Shown: in pieces, positions 35,101 to 47,100 of the stretch
Layout: each line of letters begins with the position of its first letter
How positions within the stretch are numbered: the stretch's first letter is position 1
Assembly (NCBI GenBank): GCA_963922205.1
Contig: CAWUHX010000316.1
Span: forward strand, 186,001 to 250,000
Direction of reading: 5' to 3'
DNA: 64,000 nt
Origin: Romanomermis culicivorax
Lineage: Eukaryota > Nematoda > Enoplea > Mermithida > Mermithidae
Made by a program: the position numbers and the translations under genes
The notes under the pieces: model-generated
What the model saw: the letters and a program-made list of their open reading frames with translations, nothing else
Database searches by the model: none
What the model was told of the DNA's origin: nothing

Positions 35101-38100
35101 TGAGGCTTATCTATTTGAAAAGAAATGGGTATTTACTCAGTGTTTTTCATCCACAAAAATTTGAAGATGGGAATACTGTAATTACTAGTAGCATTGCCCA
35201 GATAATATAAGCAGCAAGTTGTTCTCTGGAAACTGAAACATTTACTTATTTTCGTTGATAATTTCTTTATAGTCAAACTACTGTACATACAAGAATCGAC
35301 ACAAACGAATTTGATGTAACAAATTTTTGTTTTCTTACCTATGGAGTATTATTCGCTGTATTTGCTCACACAATCGATTGACATCTATCTTGATATAAAG
35401 TAACAAATAGTGATGTGCGTCGGATATCCGGAAAGAAATTTTGAAAAACGGATATCCGGATGTGGAAAAATATCCGGATATATCCAGATATTTTCACTGT
35501 TCAAAAAAGAAGTAAAGGTTACTGAAAAGTTAGGTGCTACATTATTACACAAAGTTTCAGCAACAAAGCAACAAAAGGTTCAAATTATATAAGTGTATAT
35601 ACTGTTCATCACTGTATCATATATTATTCACTGCAGGTTTTTTCTGGCACGATTCCCATTAGCATTCGTGCTAATGAAAAAATATTTCATTAGCACAGTT
35701 AGCACTGTTGACAAATAATACTTCGTTGGTGTCAAACTAATGTGCGAGTTTGTCAATTCTGATAACATGCTTTTATTGTATTGACTCATTAAATTATGCG
35801 CGATATTGGTACTTTTAAAAGGAGTAAGACTCTCATCTGATTCTAATTAAATCAGTTTATTCTTACATTATGCACTTGATTAGTTGACCGAGAAGTAAAT
35901 ATGCAGTAGTAAGCTTGACGGTAATACTTTTAGGAATCACTAAATTCGCATTCTGTTTCGATAAACGTTTACATCTTTTCATTGTAGTTGTGGAAACGGC
36001 GATTTTGATTTTGTGAAAACGGCGATTTTTGATTTTTCACCACAAGTCTGCATACATGTAACGGGGCCCCGAGGTCTGGGGTGGGGTTGGGCGCAGTGTT
36101 GCCAAGTGGTCGCCTTCAAAAACCCCTCAAAAAAACCTCAATCGTTCCAAAAAAAACCCCAGAAAACCTCAAAATTTATTGAAAATCCCTAGAAAAACCC
36201 CAATTTTTGAAAACATAGAATAAATTTAATTCAGAAGTAAAAAAAATAAATCAAACATAAGTTTATTAAGAATCAACAACTTTATTCAGCCGCTAGCTGT
36301 AGAATTTCATCTTCATCATCACATTCAGCTGATTGCTGCACCAAACTGTTTAATTGATCATACATGCCTGACGTAAATTTTTTCGACGTAGGTTTTGTTA
36401 CAGTAAAAAATTTGCAACTTTCATTCCTTAAAGCCAAGCCATATCGCACACATAGAATACTGTCCAACATCACCGTCAGAAAATTGTGGGTTCCAAACTT
36501 CAAAGATCAAACTAGATTAAACATGTATGTTTTAACTTTGAAAAGATTCACAAATTTAGTTAGAAGCTTCTTAAATGAAACCTAAGACTCAGCTTGCAGT
36601 GCTTGCACAAATACAACAAAAATCTCTAACTTATAAGCCTCCTAATTCTAATCCATACTCAGTGATTTTTTCTGCGCCGAGCAAAATTTTTCCCATATTT
36701 CCTGAAGTCGTTTTTTCCACTTAAAAATGCTTATAGATTCTTTATTTGTGTGTTTTTGAACTTTTTCAAACCTTCGGGTGTTTTTAGAGCCGTTAATTTA
36801 TCAAAATTGAGGGAAAAAATTAAATTTTCGAGTTTCATCCAGGTCTAATCTACATACAAGAATGTGGAACAAATTTTCCAGCAAACTATCTAGGAGCATA
36901 CTGACTTTGAATTACATGAGAAATCGATGCTAAAGTCCTTTATGATGTCAAGTGAGAGCCCAAAAAAGATATTAATCTTTCCAGCATCAAGCGCCAGAAA
37001 AATTTTTTGGGTATTGACATTCTGCGATGTTGGAAAATCAATTTTCCGAACATTTATTTCAAGAATTAGATTCGGATTTTGTGTTCAAAATTTGTAATTT
37101 CTAGAATTTTATTATTTGAAAAACTTCAAAACCAGTAATTTATTCGTAAACTCTCATGAACTTGACTGAGAAGAAATGAGTAAGAAGAGCAGAAATTTCC
37201 GAAAACTACTTCTATGAAGCTTTTGAATTGATTTCACATTAAGAAAGGAATAGTCGCTTCAAGAAGTTTAGAGATTTGACGTATTAATCTTTGTCAAAAA
37301 ATGTGTCAAGGAAAAATGTGAATCTTCATTAAATTTCAAGATAAAATATTGAAGATTACCAATTGAATCAAACATAAGGTAATATAGGTTTGGTGAAAAC
37401 TGTTATATAGATAAAGTGATAAGTGAAGGTAGACATGCTAAAAGCCGCGCCTGATCTAGGTAATACATGATAATGTTTATGGAAGTTATAACTGGCGCGA
37501 AGCGCCGGAAAATTTTGAGATTATGACCTTCTAAAATGCACCAAAATGCATTTTTCCGTATCAGAAACCAAAAATTTTTTCTCCACATGGGGAAAGAGCC
37601 CAAATTTTGTTCCTTTTCTGAAATTTTTTCCAAAAAACGATTTGGGGGAAAAACACCGCCTGCTACAATAGAATAATAGTGAATATAGTGAAAATGCAAA
37701 TTAAATGTGTAATTCAATGTTAAATTTGAACGAATTTATAGTTTTTTACTAGGCATTTTAAAATTTTAAAATGAGAAAGATGATTGATTTTAAAGGTTCA
37801 GAATCAATGACTGACACATTATAGAAGAATATATGTGATCAAACACAGGACTCAAACAATTCTGCACCAGTGCAGAAATCACCAAAAAAAATTTTGCACG
37901 AAGCCTAAAAAGTCTGCATTGTGTAGAAAAAACACTGTCCATACTTATAATAAGTCTGCTTAGTTGAAAGCTAAAACGTAGACTTCAATCCCAAGGTGAA
38001 TTCTCGGCTGAGTTTGATGATAATGATCAAGAGTAAGAGGGTCAGGGTTGGAAAAGATGGGTTTTTAGGGTTTTGAGTTTTTTGGATTTTAATCATCAAA

Positions 38101-41100
38101 TTTTGGATTTTTTGGTTTACGTCTACAAAAACGAAAAAAGGAAAAGAAAAAGAAGAAAAAAAAGTTTACAAAAATTTTTCATTTATTTTGTTAAACTTGG
38201 ATTATAAAACTTTTAGAAGATTATTATACTTAAGAGCATCGTACATACTAGGCCATTTCAAACTTGTTTTTAGTGGTTCATCGGCAGAAATAGTCATAAG
38301 TTTTTGGTGTTATTTTAATAGAATTTTAAGTGCATTTGATTAATTTTTATGTATCTAATCATGTTTCAAATAGTTCCTATGGCGCTTATAAAGTTTAGTG
38401 ATGGAACTTATATACACTATATAGAATATACACATAAATAAATTGTGCCTAAGCCAGAGCCTAAGCCTAAGCCCAATGGTAAGACTAATTCTGATTGCCC
38501 AAGCAACAATCAATTGAATGAAGGTCTCACCAGTATCAGTTGTGACTACCTGGCCTGGCACTAAACTTGACTAGTGCCATTCCTACTAATGTCTTGAAAT
38601 GAGTAAAAAATAAAACTCACATCACATTAAACTAAAAGAACCACAATAAACCGAAGAAACCCCAGCAAAAAGCCCATAAAATCCAAAAGTTCAAATTTTG
38701 AGAAACTGTTTATTCAATCTCTGAAAGAATTTGCAGTGTGCACTCCGCCGTAAACATGTCAACAGAGTATTTTTACACCAAACCAACGTGTTTTTCCCCA
38801 AAACGTTTATTTTGGGAAAAAAATTTTGGAAAAAACGGAAATATTTTTAGCACTATTAGCCAAATGGGGAAAAAGTTTTTATATAACTTCTTCTAGATGT
38901 AGCATTTTAAACTCGAATGCACTTTAATAAGGGAAAATTGTTACTTTTGGCCGCTTCGCGGTATTATATAAAACACCAAATAAATTAGCACATGTTGTTT
39001 TTATGTAGCTCAGCCGCAATTTATCAAATTTCAATGTGTTTCAATGCTTTTATACCCTAAATTCATTCAGTTTTATTATTACTTTGGCGAAACATTTTTA
39101 GGGTCTGAAAAATTTTTTGGAAAAAAACACGCTGCACCAAAAGCCAAAATTCGGTAATTAAGCCAAAAATATGCTAATTCAATTGTAAATTACACAAACT
39201 GGCCACACTATTCCATCAATATTCATTTCAATTTTCATTTTTTCAATTTCATCACGATTTTTTTCTTTTTTTTATACAGTAATTCTCCATCAAGCACACA
39301 AAATTCAAACAAGCCAATTCGTTGAAAAACCCCTAAAACCTCAAAAATAAAAATAAAAAACCCCTAAAAACCCCTGAAATAAAAAACCCCTAGAAAAACC
39401 TCAACGCCCTCAAAAAACCCCTAGATTTGGGGAAAAACCCCTAACTTGGCAACACTGGTTGGGCGACTTTTTTGGGGCCGGGGGTCAGTAATACCCAAAA
39501 TTTTGGGGGGAGGGGTCTCTCAAGGAAAAAAAATCGATTTTTCACGAAAAAAGTCCGAAAAATAGTTCAAAAAATAGTAATTTTTGTAAAAAGACCGAAA
39601 AAATGTATTCATGGCGCGAAGCGCCCGGAAAATTGACATTTTTGACCATTTTTTGTTCAAAAATTGACATTTTTTAGTATTTTTCCGACCAGAAGTATGG
39701 GGGTCCCTATGGCTAGCCATATGGTCGACGATTTCTGGAGTGGGGTTCCCATAGCACTCCCCCCAATTACATGTATGCAAGTCTGTGATATTCTCAACTT
39801 TCTTCTCTCACTTCTGCTATCTACGTTACATCAGATTTGGCATACTATACCAATCTTGAAGATCCTACTGTAATCGCGTTGTGTAAACGACCTTAACAGT
39901 GATTAATCCAGTCCGTCTTCGATTAAAAAGCATAAAAGAGATTGTATAAGTTTTATTTACTTTGAAATGCAAAAGACATTGAACAATGGAAGTCCAAAAT
40001 GTGGTCTAAAAGTAACTTTTCCTGAAAAGTCACTAAGTTCTTAGAAGTCAGTTTTTACCGGAGCTGTCGGATCCAACGATTCCAGAGTAAAATCTAGACT
40101 GAGCAAATACAAGATCCGGATTCAACTCCAATATGTGACTGGATCTTCATAAATTCAAGAGAGACGTAGCGAAAGTAGGTCAATTTTTTAGAATCTATCC
40201 ACCGAAAAGCTTTTTCACTTTTCACCAAAAACGAGAAGAAAAAAATATAAAAGCTATACTTGTCCTACAGTACTTCAGTGATATTGCAGTTTAAAAAAGT
40301 AACATACTTTTATAACAATCACGCATAAAACGAAAGGTTATTGCACCTATTGAAAATTATTATGTAGTATTGTAATTGACCCCGTGTAATAATACTTATG
40401 TAACTTCTTTTTACCCATGTGCAAATAACATTAAAAATATCTGGATATATTCGGATATCCGAAGGTGGAAAAAACACGGATATCCGGATATGAAAATTTC
40501 TCCGAGGCACATCACTAGTAAAAAATAGTCAGTCAGGTATATTTAATGAAAGATCGGATCATGATCTGGCAATAGTTTCCTGTTACTTAGTCGACTCCAT
40601 TCATTTAGAAATGATCGAAGCAGTGGAAGCAACATTACTAGAGATTATGAAATAAATTCAGTGTTTTATTTGTACAAGCCTCTTTGTACCTGTAGGCCAA
40701 AAACTCTTTGTACGAAGAAAATTTTTTTGTGCCATATAAAAACCACCATCTTTTGTGTATTTCCGCACAAACCTTCTTCCTGATAGCACTCGAGTTCATG
40801 TCCCTCATAATCATTTTACAAATTAAGAAAATATACTCATACTCCCATAAATCTGAAAAACTTCATGTTAAACCTGAAATTTTTGAAAATTACTTCCATG
40901 ATGCTTTTCAATCCAAACTCAGCTTCATGTTTAAAATTATAGTTGCAAAAAAGTTAAAAAATAGATTTTGACCTTCCGAAATATGTTATGTTTGGGTCTC
41001 TGCTTAGGTTAGAAAACTTCAGCAATATAACTAAAGAGTCTATTGGCTTTTACCCGTAGGTTACTCAAAGGAGCTTCTTATAGGTAACAGGCTGAACACA

Positions 41101-44100
41101 GTGCAACAGTTCTCTAGCATCTAGCAGAACTAAACATGATCTTCTGTCACTAATAAGTAAGTCGAATGACACAAGTTTGCTATCGAAAAGCAATCAGGGT
41201 TGCCCCAGATGTTTTCTGCAGGGTAACACAAAATACTAGAAACACTCACTACAATAATTTATGAAAAGACCAGGAACCTGCCTTGGTTGGAGTCCAATAA
41301 TTCGACGCCCCATTCCGCCTAATACAGGAGTAATATTTCTAATAATAATAATACTAATAAATACAAATGCTATGTAAATTGGGCAGTGCTGTCAGCTACT
41401 CGGCTTTGCCCAATTCACCGATTTTGTATAGATATGGGATGACTGCTACCATATTGTACATCCCCTACAAATGCAGCAAAATTTGTCTTTTCCATACAGG
41501 ATCACCAACATTTTTTTCCCTTTTCCAGAAATTTTTTCTGCAGAAAGCACGATTTGTAGAAAAATGGTGGATAGACGATTGCAAAGAATTATAAAATAAA
41601 ATCCGGCGAGAAGCGCCCGGAAAATTTTACTGTGTTTTCTGATACTAGAGTCTGGAGAAGCGTTTTCTGACCACATAATGTCGATAAAATTTTTTTGCAC
41701 TTTGTACAAAGATTGCCAAAAAAATTTTGTACGGAGCCAAAAATGTTTGTCTCGTACAAAAAAAAAACAGTGAATCAATTCCTAAATTTTGAAATGGTTA
41801 GAATAGAAAGAGTGATCATCAAGGAGTCCGTATCGTGGAGGAAAAAATTATTGAATAGACTCAACGAGTCTTCCATAATTTTGAATAAATTTTTGGCTCC
41901 AACCCCGTATCGATCATTTCAAAAAGAATGCACTACACTGACACTTTGCCAGGTACGTTCTTTTCATTTTTTTCATGGATCTTTTTTCATCAAACAAACT
42001 TGAGTATGTATTCGTCTCGATCTGAAATTTACTGCTATATGAACTGTAGGAGACCACTTCTCAACTTCAACGACTTTCAATTGATTGTTAGTGGCAGGTT
42101 GGGGCCATACAAACAGGGTTTTTTTTGTACATGACCGATTTGCACATGTACAAACGACAGTCAATATTTCATTTGTACAATTTGTACATAGAAAAAATAG
42201 GTATAAATAAGTAACCTGTGTTCCTCTATGTCATGGCCAAAGACTAATAACCAAATTAGTGTAATTTTCAAATTTTATTCATAACTACAAAAAAATTCAT
42301 TAAAATTGAGCAAAAAATTGGAATTTTTGAGTTTCAAGTCTAATTTACAAGCATTGTGGAACAATTTCTCTAGAAAACTATGAAATATCATAATGAATTT
42401 GCATTAGATAATAAATCGATGGTTAATTCCTCCATGATGACAAGTGAAAGCCCAAAAAAGATGTGAATCTTTCCGGCGCGGAGCACGGGAAAAAACTTTT
42501 CTGTATTGACCTTCGGCGACGCTAGGAAATCAATTTTCCAAACATTTATTTAAAGGATTGGATTCGAATTTAGTGTCCAAAAGTCGTAATTTTTAGAATT
42601 TTATCATTTGAAAAATTTTTAAACCAGTAATTTATTCGTTAACTCTCATGAACTTGGCCGAAAAGATATGAGCAGAAGAGCGGAAATTTCCGAAAACTAC
42701 TTCCATGAAGCTTCTGAGTTAATTTTACGTTAAGAAAGGAATAACTGCTTCAAAAAGTTTACAGAATTGACTTTCTCAAGAAATGTTCCAATGAAAAACT
42801 GCGAATCTTCATTAAATATCAAGATAAAATATTGAAGATTACCACTTAAAACATGAGATAATACGTTTGAGATGATGAAAACTATTATACATTAAATGAT
42901 AGGCGAGGGTAGACTTTCTGAAAGCCGCGTCTGAGCTAGGTAATACATAATAATGATTATTAAAGTTATAACCGGCGCGAAGCGCCGAAAAATTTTGAGG
43001 TTATGAACTTCTAAAATGCATCAAAATGCATATTTTCTGTACCTTATCCCCAAAATTTTCTTCCCTAAACGGAGAAAATTTCGTTTGCCCCAAAAATTTT
43101 TTATTTTCCCCCGGCAAAAAAAACAAACACGTAGGGGTGCCATCATTTAAGAAAAATTAACTGATCCTACAACAAAGTGGACTGTACCAAAGATGTAGAA
43201 TACCCTGAAACGAGCAATATAGGTAGACAAATTCGGACCTTAAAATCAACAGGGTTTCTGTAAATTTGAAAAAACATGTAAAAATAGGCAACGACACCCC
43301 CCTGGAATCTTGAAAACTATCGGGCCCAAAATCTACATATTTTGTAAGTGTGCATGGGGCCGAATTTTATCAGTATATTTTCAATGAAATGAGGATAGCA
43401 TTGCGTCAAACCTTTGCTTTAGGATTTCGCAAACCATGGTGTTGCCAGTCGATCGGCATAAGAATGAGAATATACACTATTTGACAAATATAATGTCAAT
43501 GTTATTATAAATATTTGGAAACGTCAAGTTATTGGTCGCACGACATATGGTTCGGATAACCTGAGTGACAGGACTCGAATGGTGGACAAATTTCACCTTT
43601 TTGAGGATCCTGTACTCGTGGATCTTTTTTAGCACAATATTTAGTATATCTTCGTTTTTAAATTAGACTTATCACGAGTGCAGTACGGAGGAACGTTCTA
43701 ACTCGAAGTTTGGGTTACTATTGCCTCATGCAGAATAACCTGTTTGAAATTTCCTCATAAATTCACCGATGAAACTCAGCTCTAATCACTCCTGCAAAAT
43801 ATCTAGATTTTGAGCCCAACAGTTTTGTAGATTCCAGGAGGGGCTGTTTTTGCCTGTTTCTACATGTTTTTCGAAATTTGTAGAGACCCTGTTGATTTGA
43901 AAGCCCAGGTTTCTGTACTTATGTTGCTTTTTTCAGGGTATCCTACATCTCTGGTACAGTACACATTGCTGCAGGATAAAAAAAATTTTCACATGTAACG
44001 GCCGCACATCCATGGTTGGCGCACATCTCTTTATCTTTTCACTCTGATATGTTTAGATCAGACAGAGATAAAAAATGTATTCTGATTAATTCTGACCTGA

Positions 44101-47100
44101 AGTTTACTGCAACAATGCACACAGTGAGCCTTATGATTTTTCTTTTGCAGGTGAATGAGGCTTGCATCATCCTCGTGGCCTGAATCAGTTTGATGAAAAT
44201 TGATTGGCCGGGGGCTTGTATCATATTTTAGATCAGTGACTCAACGGAATTAAACAAAATTTATCAAGTATATGAAAATTCAGTTAAAATCATAAATCAC
44301 TGTTTTGCTAAAACGTGTCCTAGAGGTTATGGCCTTTTTAATATATTTTCTGGTTCCAGAATTGAGATAATGAACAAACTCCATGAAAACACAAAAATGC
44401 CAAAAAGAATTTATTGATTTTTGAGCAATTCTCAGGATTTTGCTCTCTTTAGATCTGTGTTGCATCTCAAGGGGTATTGGAGTCGCGATTCTGCTGTCAC
44501 AGCTACTGAAGGGATGTATGAAAGAAAGAATAAAAAGATAAAATTCTGCGGCATCATATGTGAAGGTACTCGGGAGTGCCTCTAAACAGGATTTTTCATT
44601 ATTTTTGCTTCTCATTTTCAACTGTTTGAACTTTCTTGCAAACTATGTTTATTTGTGGAACAATTAGTAGATCAAACTATATTCTGTTAGTTTTCTGATA
44701 ATTCTAGTATAGGTAATAAATGTATCACAAGGAGTAGACGAGGGCCACCTGGAAAATGCAATGATTTCTGATAAATTTTCATAATTATGCTTTCTTCAGA
44801 GCTGTGCAGCCCCCGCAACGGTACAAAAATTTTGATGAATATTTTACCAATATAGTAAAAATGCATGAGCTATATAATAAGAAAATGAAATTCTGCGGCA
44901 TCCGATGGGAAGGTGCTCGGAAGTGCCCATAAACGAAATATTTTCAATTTTGACGACTCATTTTCGACGCTGCAAACTCTATGAAAAAGTATAATATGCA
45001 AGTGAAAAGAGCTTATTCTCTCCTCTGTAAAATGAACATTCATTCATCAAATAAGATCAATCCTATCCTGAAATATCACTGAAACATGCCAAAAGCAGAT
45101 CAATTGTTAAGCTTTGGCATACTGTTGCGGCGTAAATTTTTGTTTTCGAGCAAAACCAATGATACCATGGAACTCAGCGCACGAAACTACCTCAAATATC
45201 TTATTTTGAGGTATGATTAATTTTCAACTCATTATAGGTGGAAATAGAACCTCTCAGAAATCGTGTCTTAAATGTTTGGAACTGGTTCACACAATCGACT
45301 CAGGTCTAAGAAAAGTTAGTGCTGTAACTTTCTCTCTAAAAAAACTGAGTTGGATTTAATGTGTCAACTTCCGATAGTTGATTCCCGTTTTATGAATCAG
45401 CTCGAGCTTGGCAGTCTGGGTAACACCAGGCACAGAGAAAACAATCGGGAATTAACCCGGCTTGAGCTTTATGGTACTATAAAAACTACCGGGCTTTGTC
45501 CAATTAGACGTGTATTCTAAAATCATACTGAACTTATTTTTTCAGACCAGTAACGCTATGGAACAACAAAAATTGTTTTTTATTGAATTCAAAACGTGAA
45601 GTTTCGAGAAAGCTCTCCCATCCTTCTAAACATTGTTAGGAAAGATTCAATCGTTAGAACACTATTTTGCAATTTTGTGCAAGCTGGACATTAGGATTTT
45701 GTTTCGAACAGCATACAGAATTCGTATTTTATGTTAAAATTTTGATTTTATGCCATGATTATGCCTTTTACTTTGAAAGACCGCAGTAACTGAAAAAATA
45801 CAGACAGTTTCGGTATGAACGCACTTTTCTGCGACAATTGTTTTCTTCTAGGGAATTATAATGACAAAATGCTCGCTACTCGCCAATTAATTTTGATGTC
45901 TGCACTGTTCGAATGAAAATTGGATATCGCAAAATTTGTTTTGCGGATTACCGCAATCGGGTTTTGTGACTCCCGATCAGGGTTTTATTTTTGATTTTTT
46001 CCCCGCAGGCCAATTGGCTCCTAGGATCTAAATTTTACAGGCCAACCCGAATTTCAACGAGCCAAATCTAGAAGGTTTGTAAAGGAATGGGGTAATAAAA
46101 AACAGTTTTAAAAATTAAAAAAAAAACAGTAGAAGTCTATATAACATTTCGAATACATTTTCGATAACAAACGGAATAGTATGGCTCACATATTAGATCA
46201 GTTGTTATTCAGTCAATTATAATTTAAGTTGGAATATTCAATTCTGTAGTGAGGCTCTACAAGTTCATTTGTCTATTCTTCGTCTAATTGAACGAAATGC
46301 TCAGATAACAACGTTTCCAACAACTTTTCTGCTGTACTGATAGCAACTCAAATTTTACAAGAAATAAAACATTGTGCATTAGCATGAATCTACAAGGAAC
46401 AGGCGAGACCAATTTTGCAACAACTGCCGTTTTAGCTGTTTTGAAATCCTGACACCTCTTGGTTTTTTTCAGAAGAATTTTTTTACATAGGTCACGCGAC
46501 ATCATCTCGGTGATACGACCGAATGCAATAGTTTAGTATAGTTTTAGATAGTTCCAACTCTTAAAAATCAAAATCAAACCAATGTTTCATGTCTAACATG
46601 CATAAAGCTCTCATTGTTGTGTAAATGTACATTTCGTGCAACACATCTGATATACACAACTACAGCATCACAGAATAATATGTTAAAACATAAGATACGT
46701 AATATAATTCCCCGGAGCGATGATATTTTTCGAAATTCGAAGGTGAAAACACCTAAATTATGCTAAAATTCCTAAATTTCTGCAAGCCAGTTTGGCTTGT
46801 GCCGCTAAATTTTTAGGAGCCAATTAGAATTTTTTGTAGCCATGGCTCACAATTGGCCTAAAAATAAAACTCTACTTCCGATTTTTGAAATATAAATTTT
46901 GTAACATTTGCTCAATGTTCAGCGTTCTTTGTTCAAGCTTTGTCACACTTCTGAACCTAAGAAGTTTTTGCGCTTCATTCTGAATAATTCTATGAAAATT
47001 GACAGTTTCTCTAATTTTTCCATTTTTCTAGATCATAGGAAATCAAGCGACAAAAATGAACCATCGGAAGCTATTTTACGGCGCGTGTTCGAAATTTTTG

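Larger units (their letters stand above)
36094..39457 (-). mobile_element. hAT-like element P1, TSD GTTGGGCG
   Basis: 3364-bp element with ends CAGTGTTGCCAAGTGG and CTTGGCAACACTG, flanked by perfect GTTGGGCG (36086-36093 and 39458-39465). Both subterminal regions are packed with AAACCCC repeats (CCCTAGAAAAACCTCAA type). It contains a transposase fragment at 36282-36503, a family C copy and an M-type fragment. Its ends resemble R1 (CAGTGTTGCCAGATG). Confidence 0.93.
36051..39777 (+). mobile_element. Family A element, CATACATG form (A6), TSD CAAGTCTG, holding P1
   Basis: From CATACATGTAACGGGGCC to ATTACATGTATG, flanked by perfect CAAGTCTG (36043-36050 and 39778-39785). D1 shows the unoccupied site. 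Without P1 it is about 360 bp. It resembles A10 (60167-60634), which shares GAGGTCTGGGG, TTTTTTGGGGCCGGG and GGCGCGAAGCGCC. Confidence 0.95.
35408..40517 (+). mobile_element. Family D hAT-like element (D2), with nested insertions
   Basis: Ends TAGTGATGTGCGTCGGATATC and GAGGCACATCACTA, flanked by GTAACAAA and GTAAAAAA (one mismatch; 35400-35407 and 40518-40525). The subterminal region is full of GGATATCCGG. It is the complete counterpart of D1. A6 splits it (36051-39777). Without A6 it is about 1.4 kb and non-coding. Confidence 0.85.
23181..47031 (+). other. AKAP17A: AKAP17A intron 1 (23,851 bp), filled with transposons
   Basis: Donor GTGAGG and acceptor CATTTTTCTAG. G from exon 1 plus AT from exon 2 gives GAT (Asp), keeping frame. 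It contains K1, a PIF/Harbinger relic, A8, B3/B4/M2, two foldback repeats, a mariner/Tc1-type element, D2 with its nest, U1, C3, repeats E and L, and S1. No conserved coding exon was noticed within it. The encoded region on both sides is contiguous in the family, so no exon appears to be missing. Confidence 0.9.
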
